In this document: positions 55,054 to 64,000 of the stretch, one piece after another
Layout of the letters: each line of letters begins with the position of its first letter
Numbering within the stretch: position 1 is the first letter of the stretch
NCBI RefSeq assembly: GCF_014926405.1
Contig: NZ_JACXXJ020000002.1
Span: 1-64,000, forward strand
Origin: Agrobacterium vitis
GTDB lineage: Bacteria; Pseudomonadota; Alphaproteobacteria; Rhizobiales; Rhizobiaceae
Length of the DNA stretch: 64,000 bases
Direction of reading: 5' to 3'
Notes under the pieces: generated by a model
Database searches by the model: none
What the model was told of the DNA's origin: nothing
What the model saw: only the letters and a program-made list of their open reading frames with translations
Position numbers and translations under genes: made by a program

Positions 55054-57321
55054 TTAATTTCTATTGCGGTAGTTATATCTCCTCCAAGAGTGTTCGAGAG
55101 GATTGTCCTTTGCTAAAACACCTCCACAATTGTGGATAATTGCACAGACGGCATTACACGCGGTCTGAATAGCGCCCTCCACCCATCCACCGGTGAAGGA
55201 ACAACTGCAACCCGCCAAGTAAACTCCAGTATCATTAGTCATGTCCAGCGCTTGAAAGAAAAGTTCTTCAGAATAAAAATCCTCGCCACGCCGGTTGAGT
55301 TTGAAAGCTCCGCCGGCATTCTCGTCTGTAAGCCAATCATGTTGAACAACATTTTGGACGTAATCAGCGCAAGCGGGAACTAAATGCCGGGCAAACGCCG
55401 GGAACGATTTCGAAATTGCGTCCCGTAGCAGACATAATCGCTCTTTTTTGTCGGGGACCGCCAATAGCTTGTGGGAGTCGTCCTCCCATGTATAACTGAT
55501 GAGCACCAGACCTTTACCGTTCGGATCCTGCGGCTCATAGTCCAGACAATACACTGCTTTTGCGACCCCGTCCATGAGGACACAGGACGGGAGCATATGG
55601 TCAAACCAAAATTTACGTTCAGTCAGCAGGAACAATTTTGAAGAGCCCGTCATGTGGCTGTTATCAACGGCTTGGTTCACTGGTGCACGAAAAATGGTGG
55701 TATCGGATGTCAGACGATGCCTGAGTTGGATATTTGCGAGTCCAGATGTAACCACCACCTTATCATAAAGTTCAGATATCCCGCTCTTAAGCCTTATCTT
55801 TATTTTTGTCTTTTCCTTCTCAACCGCCCTGACTTGAACATGGCGTATACGCTGGCTTACAGACACGCCATTAACCACTTGAGAGGCGATCCGACGTGGA
55901 AGTTCTGAGATTCCTTCAGAGCACATACGCTGATTTTCTTCATATCCGTTTATGACCAAGCGAAGGATCTCAATAAACCCGCTTTCAAAAACTGGACCAA
56001 ACCCGCCAGATCCTATTCCCATTAGCTTGAATAGGTCCCAATCATGAGGGAAACTCCATGTTTCACCACCGGGAGGACGCGTGCCCAGAAAGATCCTCTC
56101 TATCGCTGAAGAGAACGACTCCCTCCCGAAACGGTTCAGCCAAATTTGCCAGGCGTCATGAGCCCGCCTAATGTCCCCTAATTTCAAGGCCTCAGTGATA
56201 GCATCAGGCGAAGCCAACACAATATCTCCCTCAAGGAAACCGTCCTTCAAGAACGCATGCCACCCGCTATAAACGCGATGGAACAACTTCGGTGGCTGCT
56301 GCCCGGCTTTCCACATGTATCGGCAACCCTCGTAGACCAAGTCAGTGTCGACTGTGCCGGGATTTGGGAACGGCCTCATCGAAGACAGACCGTACCGCTC
56401 GAGGAAGAAAAACAAGCACGATGCAGCAGGAGGAAATCGCATCGCCCCCATTTCGGCCACGACGCTCGGAGCTTCCTTGAAAGCATGTGACCAAAGCTTG
56501 CCTCCAACCCGATCACCTGCTTCATATATTGTAACATCGTCTACGCCAGCATGAAGCAGTTCGCTTGCCACCACGAGCCCGGAAATGCCAGCCCCAATGA
56601 CCGCTACTTTTGGCCTGGGAACATCTTCTGGAAAGAAGCCGATCCGCCCACTATCTGAACATTTGTCGAGAAACAACCTGTAGTCGTAGAGCAAGTCGAT
56701 CGTTGGAAAGGACCCTGCCGAGGCTTTCAGCATCAGGTTTCGACCATAAGCTACCATGTCAAATGGTACTGCCTCTTCAATGATTACGGTAAACCCGGTA
56801 ACGCTTTTCAACAAGCCTTCTTCGTACGGCGCCATTTGCAGGGTTCGGGAGCGGGCAGTCTCAGAGATTGAAATGGCCACGAAATGACTAAGGTCGCTGG
56901 GTGCACATCTTTTACCACTCAGCAAATTCATGGTTTGGAGAAGTTGAGCTCTGGAGATATCCATGCAAGATGGTGCAAGGTCGATGGCAACGAGACCACT
57001 CACTCTTGTTCGCACCGAAGCTTCTGGTTCGAGTATCCACCTCAGAATTTCCTCGCCAACATAGATGTAAGCGGAGAGGACTGCGACCCTCTGACCGGCT
57101 GAGATCTCCGGAAAGCGACCGTCGGCAAGCCTTTTGCAAGCTAACCCAGCGTTGCACTCGCCGGAAATTTGACTAATTCTTCTTTCCCTCGAAGCTTCTC
57201 GTTCTGAGAAGGCTGCGGCAACGCGGCGGTCCAACTCATCAGCCTTGTCGACCATTATCAGATCCACAATTTTGGTAGAGAAATGATCGCATTGTTTATC
57301 AAGAAGAGATGAGGCTGACAT
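55054..57321 (-). CDS. iaaM: Tryptophan 2-monooxygenase (auxin synthesis)
   Basis: IaaM (Tms1), 755 residues, converts tryptophan to indole-3-acetamide in the plant. The FAD motif VAVIGAGISGLVVASELLHAG (in parts) starts at about residue 238, followed by YEAGDRVGGKLWSH and AEMGAMRFP. A final GCSCSFTGGWVEGAIQTA closes the FAD site. The roughly 230-residue N-terminal extension, absent from the Pseudomonas enzyme, is typical of Agrobacterium. Divergent from iaaH. Confidence 0.97.
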   Translation of the reverse strand: MSASSLLDKQCDHFSTKIVDLIMVDKADELDRRVAAAFSEREASRERRISQISGECNAGLACKRLADGRFPEISAGQRVAVLSAYIYVGEEILRWILEPEASVRTRVSGLVAIDLAPSCMDISRAQLLQTMNLLSGKRCAPSDLSHFVAISISETARSRTLQMAPYEEGLLKSVTGFTVIIEEAVPFDMVAYGRNLMLKASAGSFPTIDLLYDYRLFLDKCSDSGRIGFFPEDVPRPKVAVIGAGISGLVVASELLHAGVDDVTIYEAGDRVGGKLWSHAFKEAPSVVAEMGAMRFPPAASCLFFFLERYGLSSMRPFPNPGTVDTDLVYEGCRYMWKAGQQPPKLFHRVYSGWHAFLKDGFLEGDIVLASPDAITEALKLGDIRRAHDAWQIWLNRFGRESFSSAIERIFLGTRPPGGETWSFPHDWDLFKLMGIGSGGFGPVFESGFIEILRLVINGYEENQRMCSEGISELPRRIASQVVNGVSVSQRIRHVQVRAVEKEKTKIKIRLKSGISELYDKVVVTSGLANIQLRHRLTSDTTIFRAPVNQAVDNSHMTGSSKLFLLTERKFWFDHMLPSCVLMDGVAKAVYCLDYEPQDPNGKGLVLISYTWEDDSHKLLAVPDKKERLCLLRDAISKSFPAFARHLVPACADYVQNVVQHDWLTDENAGGAFKLNRRGEDFYSEELFFQALDMTNDTGVYLAGCSCSFTGGWVEGAIQTACNAVCAIIHNCGGVLAKDNPLEHSWRRYNYRNRN

Positions 57322-57658
57322 TGCTAGGGAAGATTGGTCTTTGTGTAGATAACTAAAGACATCAACCGTTTCTATTTAAGTTGAGAATCGGGGAATACTG
57401 TGCATTGACATCCCAATGGAAAGCGACAATTTTGGCGTTTTTCAATAGAATATTCACGCGGGTCCACCTCGCCGCTCAATCAGGTTGAATATTGATTGAT
57501 ACAATACTGTTTCCGTTTGAAAAAGTGCCCTTAATACCTCCAATAATTCGCATCATACGCCGTGATTGGGAAATTCCCTCCAATAATCGCGCAATTTGGG
57601 CCCAAGCGCGGTATATTTATTTGATCTGAAATGGGCTTAAAATCCCCAATCCAGAAAG
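57322..57658. promoter_or_regulatory. Divergent iaaM / iaaH promoter region
   Basis: 337 AT-rich bases between divergent starts. TATA-like GTATATTTATT occurs near 57611, about 50 bases before iaaH, and a TCTATTTAAG stretch lies near 57370 on the iaaM side. Assignments are by eye. Confidence 0.5.
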
Positions 57659-59062
57659 ATGGTGCCCATTACCTCGTTAGCACAAACCCTAGAACGCCTA
57701 AGACGGAAAGACTACTCATGCTTAGAACTAGTAGAAACTCTAATCGCGCGTTGTGAAGCTGCAAAAGCATTGAATGCCCTTCTGGCAACAGACTGGGGTG
57801 GCTTGCGGCGGAGGGCCAAAAAAATTGATCGCCATGGAAACGCCGGGGTAGGTCTTCGCGGCATTCCGCTCTGCTTCAAGGCGAACATCGCGACCGGCAT
57901 ATTTCCTACAAGCGCTGCTACGCCAGCGCTGATAAACCACTTGCCAAAGATACCATCCCGCATCGCAGAAAGACTTTTTTCAGCTGGAGCACTGCCGGGT
58001 GCCTCGGGAAACATGCATGAGTTATCGTTCGGAATTACGAGCAACAACTATGCCACCGGGGCGGTGCGGAACCCGTGGAATCCAAGTCTGATACCAGGAG
58101 GCTCAAGCGGTGGTGTGGCTGCTGCGGTGGCAAGCCGATTGATGTTAGGCGGCATAGGCACCGATACCGGGGCATCTGTTCGCCTACCCGCAGCCCTGTG
58201 TGGCGTAGTAGGATTTCGACCGACGCTTGGTCGATATCCAAGAGATCGGATAATACCGGTCAGCCCCACCCGGGACACCGCCGGAATCATAGCGCAGTGC
58301 GTAGCCGATGTTGTAATCCTCGACCAGGTTATTTCCGGAAGACCGGCGAGAATTCTACCCATACCGCTGAAGGGGCTTCGGATCGGCCTCCCCACTACCT
58401 ACTTTTACGATGACCTTGATGCTGATGTGGCCTTCGCGGCTGAAACGACGATTCGCTTGCTGGCCAACAGAGGCGTAACGTTTGTTGAAGCCGATATCCC
58501 CCACCTAGAGGATCTGAACAGCGGTGCAAGTTTGCCAATTGCGCTTTATGAATTTCCGCACGCCCTAAAACAGTATCTCGACGATTTTGTGGGAACAGTT
58601 TCTTTTTCTGACGTTATCAAAGAAATTCGTAGTCCCGATGTAGCGAACATTGTCAATGCACAAATTGATGGACATCAAATTTCCAACGCTGAATATGAAC
58701 TGGCGCGTCAATCCTTCAGGCCAAGGCTCCAAGCCGCTTATCGCAACTACTTCAGACTCTATCGGTTAGATGCAATCCTCTTCCCAACTGCACCCTTGGC
58801 GGCCAAAGCCATAGGTCAGGATTCCTCAGTCATCCACAATGGCTCAATGGTGAACACTTTCAAGATCTACGTGCGAAACGTGGATCCAAGCAGCAACGCA
58901 GGCCTACCTGGGTTGAGCCTTCCTGTCGGCCTTACACCTGATCGCTTGCCTGTTGGAATGGAAATTGATGGATTAGCGGGTTCAGACCACCGTCTGTTAG
59001 CAATCGGGGCAGCGTTAGAAAAAGCGATAAATTTTCGTTCTTTCCCCGATGTTCTGAATTAG
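57659..59062 (+). CDS. iaaH: Indole-3-acetamide hydrolase (auxin synthesis)
   Basis: IaaH (Tms2), 467 residues, amidase-signature enzyme that hydrolyses indole-3-acetamide to auxin. The catalytic Lys is in [11 protein letters not shown] (about residue 73), and the Ser pair is in [12 protein letters not shown] and [19 protein letters not shown] at [17 protein letters not shown] matches the family. It pairs with iaaM across a shared promoter region. Confidence 0.97.
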   Translation: MVPITSLAQTLERLRRKDYSCLELVETLIARCEAAKALNALLATDWGGLRRRAKKIDRHGNAGVGLRGIPLCFKANIATGIFPTSAATPALINHLPKIPSRIAERLFSAGALPGASGNMHELSFGITSNNYATGAVRNPWNPSLIPGGSSGGVAAAVASRLMLGGIGTDTGASVRLPAALCGVVGFRPTLGRYPRDRIIPVSPTRDTAGIIAQCVADVVILDQVISGRPARILPIPLKGLRIGLPTTYFYDDLDADVAFAAETTIRLLANRGVTFVEADIPHLEDLNSGASLPIALYEFPHALKQYLDDFVGTVSFSDVIKEIRSPDVANIVNAQIDGHQISNAEYELARQSFRPRLQAAYRNYFRLYRLDAILFPTAPLAAKAIGQDSSVIHNGSMVNTFKIYVRNVDPSSNAGLPGLSLPVGLTPDRLPVGMEIDGLAGSDHRLLAIGAALEKAINFRSFPDVLN

Positions 59063-59546
59063 CTGTTTTCCAAATCTGCGCTTCATTTAGAATTATTCTT
59101 GAAATTGATAGAATATTCAGTTCGTCTTTGTCGTTCCCAAAATCAAAACATCTGCTTGATATAATAAAAATCGATATATAAAATTTATAGTTAATGCGTC
59201 TTCACAGATTAGAACATGAATTATTTTATAATTCAGCAGTCAGGATTCCCAAGTAAAATTAAATCAGAGAACTCCATAGACTGCACCTACAGTTTGCTTT
59301 GAGTGCCAGAACGGCTCAAAGATTAGATTGCGGCTCAAGACCAAATATTAACCAGATATATCCATAGAGAATAGTTTATTATTCATAAAACACACAACAA
59401 TACGACATCGGCGATTAAAGTACATATTCAAAATACACTGATTCTCTGCATGCAGGCTACATAATTTTATTATCATTACATAGGATCGATACATTTCGTT
59501 ACAATCGGACACTTTTGCTTCATTCCCGCTCGCACAGATGTGCGTA
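59063..59546. other. AT-rich gap after iaaH
   Basis: About 480 bases, very AT-rich, between the converging 3' ends of iaaH and gene 5. No gene, border or repeat recognised. Confidence 0.5.
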
Positions 59547-60239
59547 TTAGACCAAGCGCTTCAACAAGGAGGTGAGAGCCATTGACCACCCCGCCTTGGG
59601 TGCCTTTTTCAGGCCGTTATCCTGAAAGAGAGCTTTGCCGACCGCGACTATTTCAACACAGAAAGGGTCAGCCCGGGATGGCGCCAGGAAGGCATCGCCG
59701 TCGATCTTCACGTGCGAGAAACTTGTGTTCTGAAGCGAAGTATTCGGAAGGAAAGCAATATAAGCATCCAAATCATTTTTTTCATTGTTTGTAATGTGAC
59801 AGACCTCGTTCTGCCAACACCTCATAGCTTCTTTTGTTATTCCTTGGGAATAGGGTGGAACGGTGGAGATGACCACGCCTTTGCCGGAAAAGCCCTCATA
59901 AAATCGCTCGCATGCATACCTTCGCATTTCTTGAAACGAACAATAAACGTACATTAGAGAATCATTGAGTACAATATTCAGGGACATACCTACCGGTGCT
60001 GGCAAGCAAGCAACACTGCGAAAGCGCTTGACCACTTCGTCTATAGCTGGATCAATCGGTACATTGGTATCAATGATAGAATCTATCCAGGAGCGTTGAG
60101 CAGGTATGAGATCCTGTTGTGCAAACCTAAGATAAGCTCTCCTTGTAGCAAGTAGGACGATTTCAAGTTCACGCCGGTCTTGTATATGCGAGCAGTCGAT
60201 AACGTTGAATATCGGCCGACTGTGATCCATATCGAACAA
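59547..60239 (-). CDS. 5: T-DNA gene 5 (RolB-family growth modulator)
   Basis: A 230-residue (about 26 kDa) RolB-family protein. The core PPYSQGITKEAMRCWQNEV and LDAYIAFLPNTSLQNTSFSHVKI aligns with 6a in this window. Position between iaaH and acs and its size match T-DNA gene 5, reported to make indole-3-lactate, an auxin antagonist. The first Met pair (MFDMDHSRP) gives two possible starts three codons apart. Confidence 0.82.
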   Translation of the reverse strand: MFDMDHSRPIFNVIDCSHIQDRRELEIVLLATRRAYLRFAQQDLIPAQRSWIDSIIDTNVPIDPAIDEVVKRFRSVACLPAPVGMSLNIVLNDSLMYVYCSFQEMRRYACERFYEGFSGKGVVISTVPPYSQGITKEAMRCWQNEVCHITNNEKNDLDAYIAFLPNTSLQNTSFSHVKIDGDAFLAPSRADPFCVEIVAVGKALFQDNGLKKAPKAGWSMALTSLLKRLV

Positions 60240-60808
60240 GAGGGTTCTTTTTTGAATGTCAATCAGTCTAGGTTGATTATTATACGTGCTTGAGTACCCT
60301 TAATATTGGCTACCCGATAGCATCAATCACGGGATTGCGGTTTGAATCAATTGAGACGCACCGAAGCATTTCGTTTTTTAGCTCATCAAATTTATGTTGT
60401 TGGACGATTTTTCAAAGTAGGGCCCACATTTCGGTGAAACCGCCGGCAACGGCGCGATGTGAGGCCTGCAGTTTGAGTATTTTGCGCAACTAATCGTATA
60501 GTGGGGGACAAACTGACACCGAAAATAAGACACTGACTGATTAGGCGGGCAGTGATTCCAGCTAGGTTAATGAGCCCCACTACATTATTAGTTAAAACTG
60601 TCAGCCTTTATCCATCATTTAAATATATATCTTGCCGGTATTTTTATACGTCGCACCGAGTTTTTTGCTTGTCACTTTTAGCTCGAGATCGCAACAATTC
60701 AAATTTTGCTCCCGGCAATCCGCTTTAGTTCGCAGATGGCTATGAATGTAAGAATGCTTTGTTGTTTTCTCATCAAGACGCGTCCTGACGTCCCGTTTTT
60801 TTGCGCAG
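60240..60808. promoter_or_regulatory. Gene 5 / acs divergent region
   Basis: About 570 bases between the gene 5 start and acs; they should contain both plant promoters. A patch around 60500 (GTGGGGGACAAACTGACACC) is GC-richer than its surroundings and may be foreign. No gene is supported. Confidence 0.45.
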
Positions 60809-60835
60809 GTGCTTTGTCAGCGTAGGCCACACAAG

Positions 60836-62092
60836 ATGGAAGGAACCGCTTGGCCGGCTTGGACGCTTCATTGGGATCTTCCAGAAAACGTCACTCCCCC
60901 TGAGGTTCTCGCACGCCATTCTGTCCCAAAGCTTCTAGAGCGGCTCGAGGAGAACCTGCCCTTACAGGTCATTGAGCATAGAGGAATGTTCAATTTAGGG
61001 AACCGCATTCAAGAATGCACCGCGAGCTCATTGTTAGCCGCGCTGGGGCAAGGAGGACGTAATCTGAGCGAGTTAGACGTCTGTTTAACTTCAGATAATA
61101 TCCCTGTGGTTTCTCATGATCTTAATACCTGGCGAGTGTCTGAAAAACTGGGAGATAAATTTTTCAATGAAATTCACTCATCAGACATCAATAATGTGCC
61201 TGTTATTATTCGAGAGGTGTCCAATGGGATAATACAGGATAGGTATCGTGAAACCATTGATCATATTCCTTTGTTAGACGAAATATTGGGGAAGGTATTC
61301 TCGGCTAATCCAGATGCCACCATTTTCCTAGACGGCAGGAACTACGAGGCTCACGTGATTGTGGCTTGGCTTAGCCACCGACCGGTATACCATCAAAGAG
61401 CTGTTGTACTTTTCTACACATTTGAATACCCGGACGGTGGTGCCTTTGTCGACGCAGTTTTAACAGCCCAGCCCGCATCTGATTGGAGAAAATCAATCGC
61501 TTTGATGCCCGCTCTTTTTCCTGAAGAACTTTGCCGATTAGCCCGTCTGCGTCAAGTTAGTGAACCCACAGTCGATGATTTGTATTTGGCAGGCAAAGCC
61601 TGGATTGATTCCTTGCTGATGCAGGACATGCGGGTTGTGGCGGTACATGTTGTTTTCTCCGAAGTGTCCAGAAATTTGTTGGATCGGGTTGTCGATAAAG
61701 ATGTCTTGTTGGCTTTCGACTCTGATCAAGCTGCAGTGAGACTCGCGCACTACGTCAAGGAGGATACAATGATCAAAGCTAAACGCCCTCACCTAAAGTT
61801 CGCTGCGGTCACCAGATGCTACGACTTCGCGGCCTTACTGAATTCCGGCGAGAGGGCTGAGTTCTCAATCGACATTAACACAGGCAGGGCTCGACCTCAT
61901 GAGACAGACGAGCGGAAACACATACGTTGGAGAAAAGGAACACCAGGAAATTCTGCAACGATTGCGGACTGGGTAATCTCAGATCGATCTGAAGATGAAA
62001 TGGCTATCTGGGAATGGCGAAATCAGGGCATCGATCGTGAAGTTTCTCATCTAAGCCCCCATCTGGATGTCGATGTAGGAACGTCGGAATAA
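60836..62092 (+). CDS. acs: Agrocinopine synthase
   Basis: Acs, 418 residues, makes agrocinopines (sugar phosphodiesters) in the plant. It has a GDPD-like fold with HRG (VIEHRGMFNLG), SELDVCLTSD and VVSHDLNTW, the same pattern as AccF. I chose the ATG at MEGTAWPAWTLHWDL; the GTG nine codons earlier is unlikely in a plant-expressed gene. AATAAA overlaps the stop. It is the gene nearest the left border. Confidence 0.93.
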   Translation: MEGTAWPAWTLHWDLPENVTPPEVLARHSVPKLLERLEENLPLQVIEHRGMFNLGNRIQECTASSLLAALGQGGRNLSELDVCLTSDNIPVVSHDLNTWRVSEKLGDKFFNEIHSSDINNVPVIIREVSNGIIQDRYRETIDHIPLLDEILGKVFSANPDATIFLDGRNYEAHVIVAWLSHRPVYHQRAVVLFYTFEYPDGGAFVDAVLTAQPASDWRKSIALMPALFPEELCRLARLRQVSEPTVDDLYLAGKAWIDSLLMQDMRVVAVHVVFSEVSRNLLDRVVDKDVLLAFDSDQAAVRLAHYVKEDTMIKAKRPHLKFAAVTRCYDFAALLNSGERAEFSIDINTGRARPHETDERKHIRWRKGTPGNSATIADWVISDRSEDEMAIWEWRNQGIDREVSHLSPHLDVDVGTSE

Positions 62093-62299
62093 AAATATCG
62101 AAACCAGAATAATTTGTTTATTAGGTTTAGCAAATCAATGTATTTTTTCGAAATGTATCTGTTTATTTTCCCAATGTAATGAAACTGTGCTTCACATATA
62201 TTTCCACTTTACACTAAATAGATAGATTTGTTTTAATTATATTCAAATTTTATCATCATATTCATTGGCGATCCGTGTATAATTCTCGAGACTGGATAC

Positions 62300-62324
62300 A
62301 TTTACAATTCAATATATCCTGCCG
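62300..62324 (-). repeat. T-DNA left border
   Basis: The minus strand reads CGGCAGGATATATTGAATTG then TAAAT. It keeps the GGCAGGATATATTG core and TAAA end of left borders and differs in the variable middle. acs lies inside and insertion-sequence DNA begins 16 bases outside. Confidence 0.93.
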
Positions 62325-62340
62325 CCGCCGCCGCGTCGCT

Positions 62341-62365
62341 GTGAGCGTCCGGCGAAAGCGTTTTC
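62341..62365 (+). repeat. Terminal inverted repeat of an IS66-family element
   Basis: GTGAGCGTCCGGCGAAAGCG resembles the GTAAGCG-type ends of IS66-family elements. It marks the end of the remnant next to the left border. The opposite end is not found in the window. Confidence 0.6.
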
Positions 62366-62384
62366 GGGTGTCGAGAGATGGAAG

Positions 62385-62690
62385 CTACGAGCCGCGTTTC
62401 ATTTCATCGGCCATGACGCGGTCGATTATTTCAGGATCGCACTGTGTGTCGATGAGGAACTCGCGGATACCGCCGTCCCACGTCCTGATGTCGGCAAGTA
62501 GGCTTTGAAGTTCTTCGATGCCATTCCCGGTCAGACCCTTCGGGCCATCTTCACTGCCATCGCTGACGTAAACCAGTTCGCCCTCGGAGATGTTGTCCGG
62601 GTTTGCGGTTACTTCTTCGATCAGTTCGAGGTTTTCGCCGATCATGCCGGCGACTTGGCTGAGCGTATAGATGAACCTCGAGCGAGCCAT
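62385..62690 (-). CDS. Small ORF downstream of the IS66 transposase
   Basis: A 101-residue protein (MARSRFIYTLSQVAGMIGEN). Its ATG overlaps the TGA of the transposase fragment (ATGA), so it was translated after tnpC as a passenger of the element. It is acidic with no known motif. Upstream transcription is probably lost. Confidence 0.6.
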   Translation of the reverse strand: MARSRFIYTLSQVAGMIGENLELIEEVTANPDNISEGELVYVSDGSEDGPKGLTGNGIEELQSLLADIRTWDGGIREFLIDTQCDPEIIDRVMADEMKRGS

Positions 62691-62983
62691 CAGGCGGCCT
62701 CGCATCGAGCTTTTGCTGGCATCCAGTTCCAGGGCAGCAGATCTTCAAATCGGTCTTTGGGGTGATCCTGGATCCGGGTCAGGACATCTGTCAGGTAGAG
62801 CTCCGGATTATGGCCGTGCAGTTTGACCGTTTCGATGATGGTCAGGATGTTGGCGATGCGCTCACCGCCCTTGTCCGAGCCTGCGAATAACCAGATGCTA
62901 TGACCGTTCCTTCTTGCGATGTCGCTCAGTGAGCGCAGCATAGCCTGGTGCCATTTCGGCCGATAGGAGGATGGATTCATCAT
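62690..62983 (-). pseudogene. IS66 transposase, C-terminal fragment
   Basis: About 97 codons whose C-terminal three quarters match IS66 TnpC: WLFAGSDKGGERIANILTIIETVKLHG (in parts) and RFEDLLPWNWMP. The complete protein is about 500 residues. The first 10-15 codons may come from the IS110 side of the junction, so the true breakpoint is near 62950-62983. Confidence 0.8.
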
Positions 62984-64000
62984 GACTGACTACGATGCAT
63001 ATATTGGGTTGGACGTCCACAAAGACTCGATCTCCGTTGCCATTGCAGACGCTGGCCGTTCTGGCGAGGTCCGCCTCTTCGGAGCTATTCCGAACGAGCC
63101 AGCCGCGATCTCCAAACTTGTAAAGAAACTTTCGAGCAGGCACGGACGGGTTGAGTTTGTACGAGGCGGGGCCGTGTGGATACAATGTCTTTCGGCAAAT
63201 TGAGGCGTTGGGCTTTGTTTGCCGGGTAGTCGCGCCAAGCCATACCCCTGTCCGGCCCGGCAATCGGCAGAAGAACGACACCCGCGACGCCGTGATGCTT
63301 GCAAGGCTGTTGCGCGCCGGAGAACTTACCTTCGTTTGGGTTCCTGATGTCGTGCACGAGGCGATGCGGGACCTAGTGCGAGCCCGGTCTGTCGCGTCTC
63401 ACGATGCGCGGAAAGCTCGAACACTGATCCAACTGTTTTTGTTGAAGCATGACCTTCGGTATTCGGCCAAGTCATGGACGTCGCGACATAGGACCTGGCT
63501 ACGCAATCGACATTTCCAACATTATGCGCAGCAGATCGCGTTTCAAAGCTATCTGAATCGACTGGAACAGGCCGAGGCCCGCAAAAAGGAGTTGGAAGAT
63601 CAGATCGCTGTCATTTCTCAGACATGGTCCTTGGCACGTACAGTGGTGAACCTGCAGGCTTTCAAAGGCATAGGCTTGGTCATTGCCGCAACACTGGTCG
63701 CCGAGATCGGAATATTTTCGCGTTTCGACAATCCCCGGAAGCTAATGGCATACCTTGGACTAATTCCTGGAGAGCACTCAAGCGGCGGTTCCGTTCGGCC
63801 ACGCGGGATAACCAAGACAGGCAACTCGGCCCTTCGCGCCCTGCTGTTCGAAGCTGCCTGGTCCTACCGCGTTCAGGCCAAGGTTGGGAACTGGATGCAT
63901 AAGCGACGCCCGGACGTCCCGCAGGCCATTAATGACATCGCCTGGAAAGCCCAGGTTAGGTTGAGCGCACGATACCGCAAATTAGTCGGATCAGGTAAGA
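62982..64000 (+). pseudogene. IS110-family transposase, frameshifted and running off the window
   Basis: The first frame starts MTDYDAYIGLDVHKDSISVAIADAG with the DEDD Asp in GLDVHK. It leaves frame after VEFV; the second frame continues YEAGPCGYNVFRQIEALGF, KNDTRDAVMLARLLRAGEL, then the C-terminal Tnp_20 motif AYLGLIPGEHSSGG and ITKTGNSALRALLFEAAW. One missing base near 63159 explains the break. The second frame stays open to the window end. Confidence 0.85.

Larger units (their letters stand above)
49349..62324. mobile_element. T-DNA, nopaline/agrocinopine type
   Basis: The segment between two 25-bp borders, about 13 kb, is transferred to plant cells. From the right border it carries nos, 6a, 6b, ipt, iaaM, iaaH, gene 5 and acs. 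It is AT-rich with eukaryotic-type promoters and lacks bacterial ribosome sites, unlike the backbone. The long left half known from C58-type T-DNAs is absent. Confidence 0.95.
62341..62983 (-). mobile_element. IS66-family insertion sequence remnant
   Basis: One terminal repeat, a small 3' ORF and the C-terminal part of the transposase remain. The 5' three quarters of the transposase are missing and replaced by an IS110-family gene. The element lies directly outside the T-DNA left border. Confidence 0.7.

Noticed and set aside
62982..63203. Programmed frameshift in the IS110 transposase
   Set aside because: IS110-family transposases are normally made from one frame and no slippery run is present at the break.

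Overview
The window is part of a nopaline/agrocinopine-type tumour-inducing (Ti) plasmid of an Agrobacterium/Rhizobium-group bacterium. The evidence is a complete repABC cassette, the traI-trb mating-pair operon, nopaline (noc/nox/arc/odh/ocd) and agrocinopine (acc) catabolic operons, and an oncogenic T-DNA bounded by recognisable 25-bp borders and carrying nopaline synthase and agrocinopine synthase. GC-rich backbone genes contrast with the AT-rich T-DNA, whose genes have plant-type promoters. No vir gene and no traR lies in the window.

Layout. 1-5.6 kb: end of an unrecognised gene, a frameshifted helicase, a DUF1612/HTH gene and a serine recombinase. 5.6-9.6 kb: repC, repB and repA on the minus strand, with a predicted antisense RNA between repB and repC and two identical parS-like palindromes between repB and repA. 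9.6-10 kb: a divergent control region with two tra boxes. 10-20.3 kb: traI-trbBCDEJKLFGHI. 20.6-25 kb: nocR divergent from nocPTQM. 25-30 kb: a second LysR gene and a hyuAB pair of the 5-oxoprolinase/hydantoinase family. 30.7-36.8 kb: nox genes, arc, odh and ocd, which take nopaline through arginine and ornithine to proline. 37.4-45.2 kb: accR and accABCDEFG. 45.3-49.2 kb: Nudix, DUF4432 mutarotase-like, Na/Pi cotransporter and a truncated aldose epimerase.

49.35-62.32 kb is a compact T-DNA of about 13 kb, right border first: nos, 6a, 6b, ipt, iaaM, iaaH, gene 5 and acs. Outside its left border lie an IS66-family remnant and a frameshifted IS110-family transposase that runs off the window.

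Logic. T-DNA genes expressed in the plant make auxin (iaaM, iaaH), cytokinin (ipt), growth modulators (6b, gene 5) and the opines nopaline and agrocinopine. The bacterial noc/nox/arc/ocd and acc operons import and break down those opines. Opine and quorum signals (NocR, AccR, TraI with tra boxes) are placed to tie catabolism to conjugation and plasmid copy number. Points for a second look include a near-identical operator upstream of nocP and noxB, a strong palindrome upstream of hyuAB, a shared C-terminal tail on TrbJ and TrbK, a duplicated 3' end of ipt, and possible accessory opine-catabolic genes (hyuAB; the cluster after accG).
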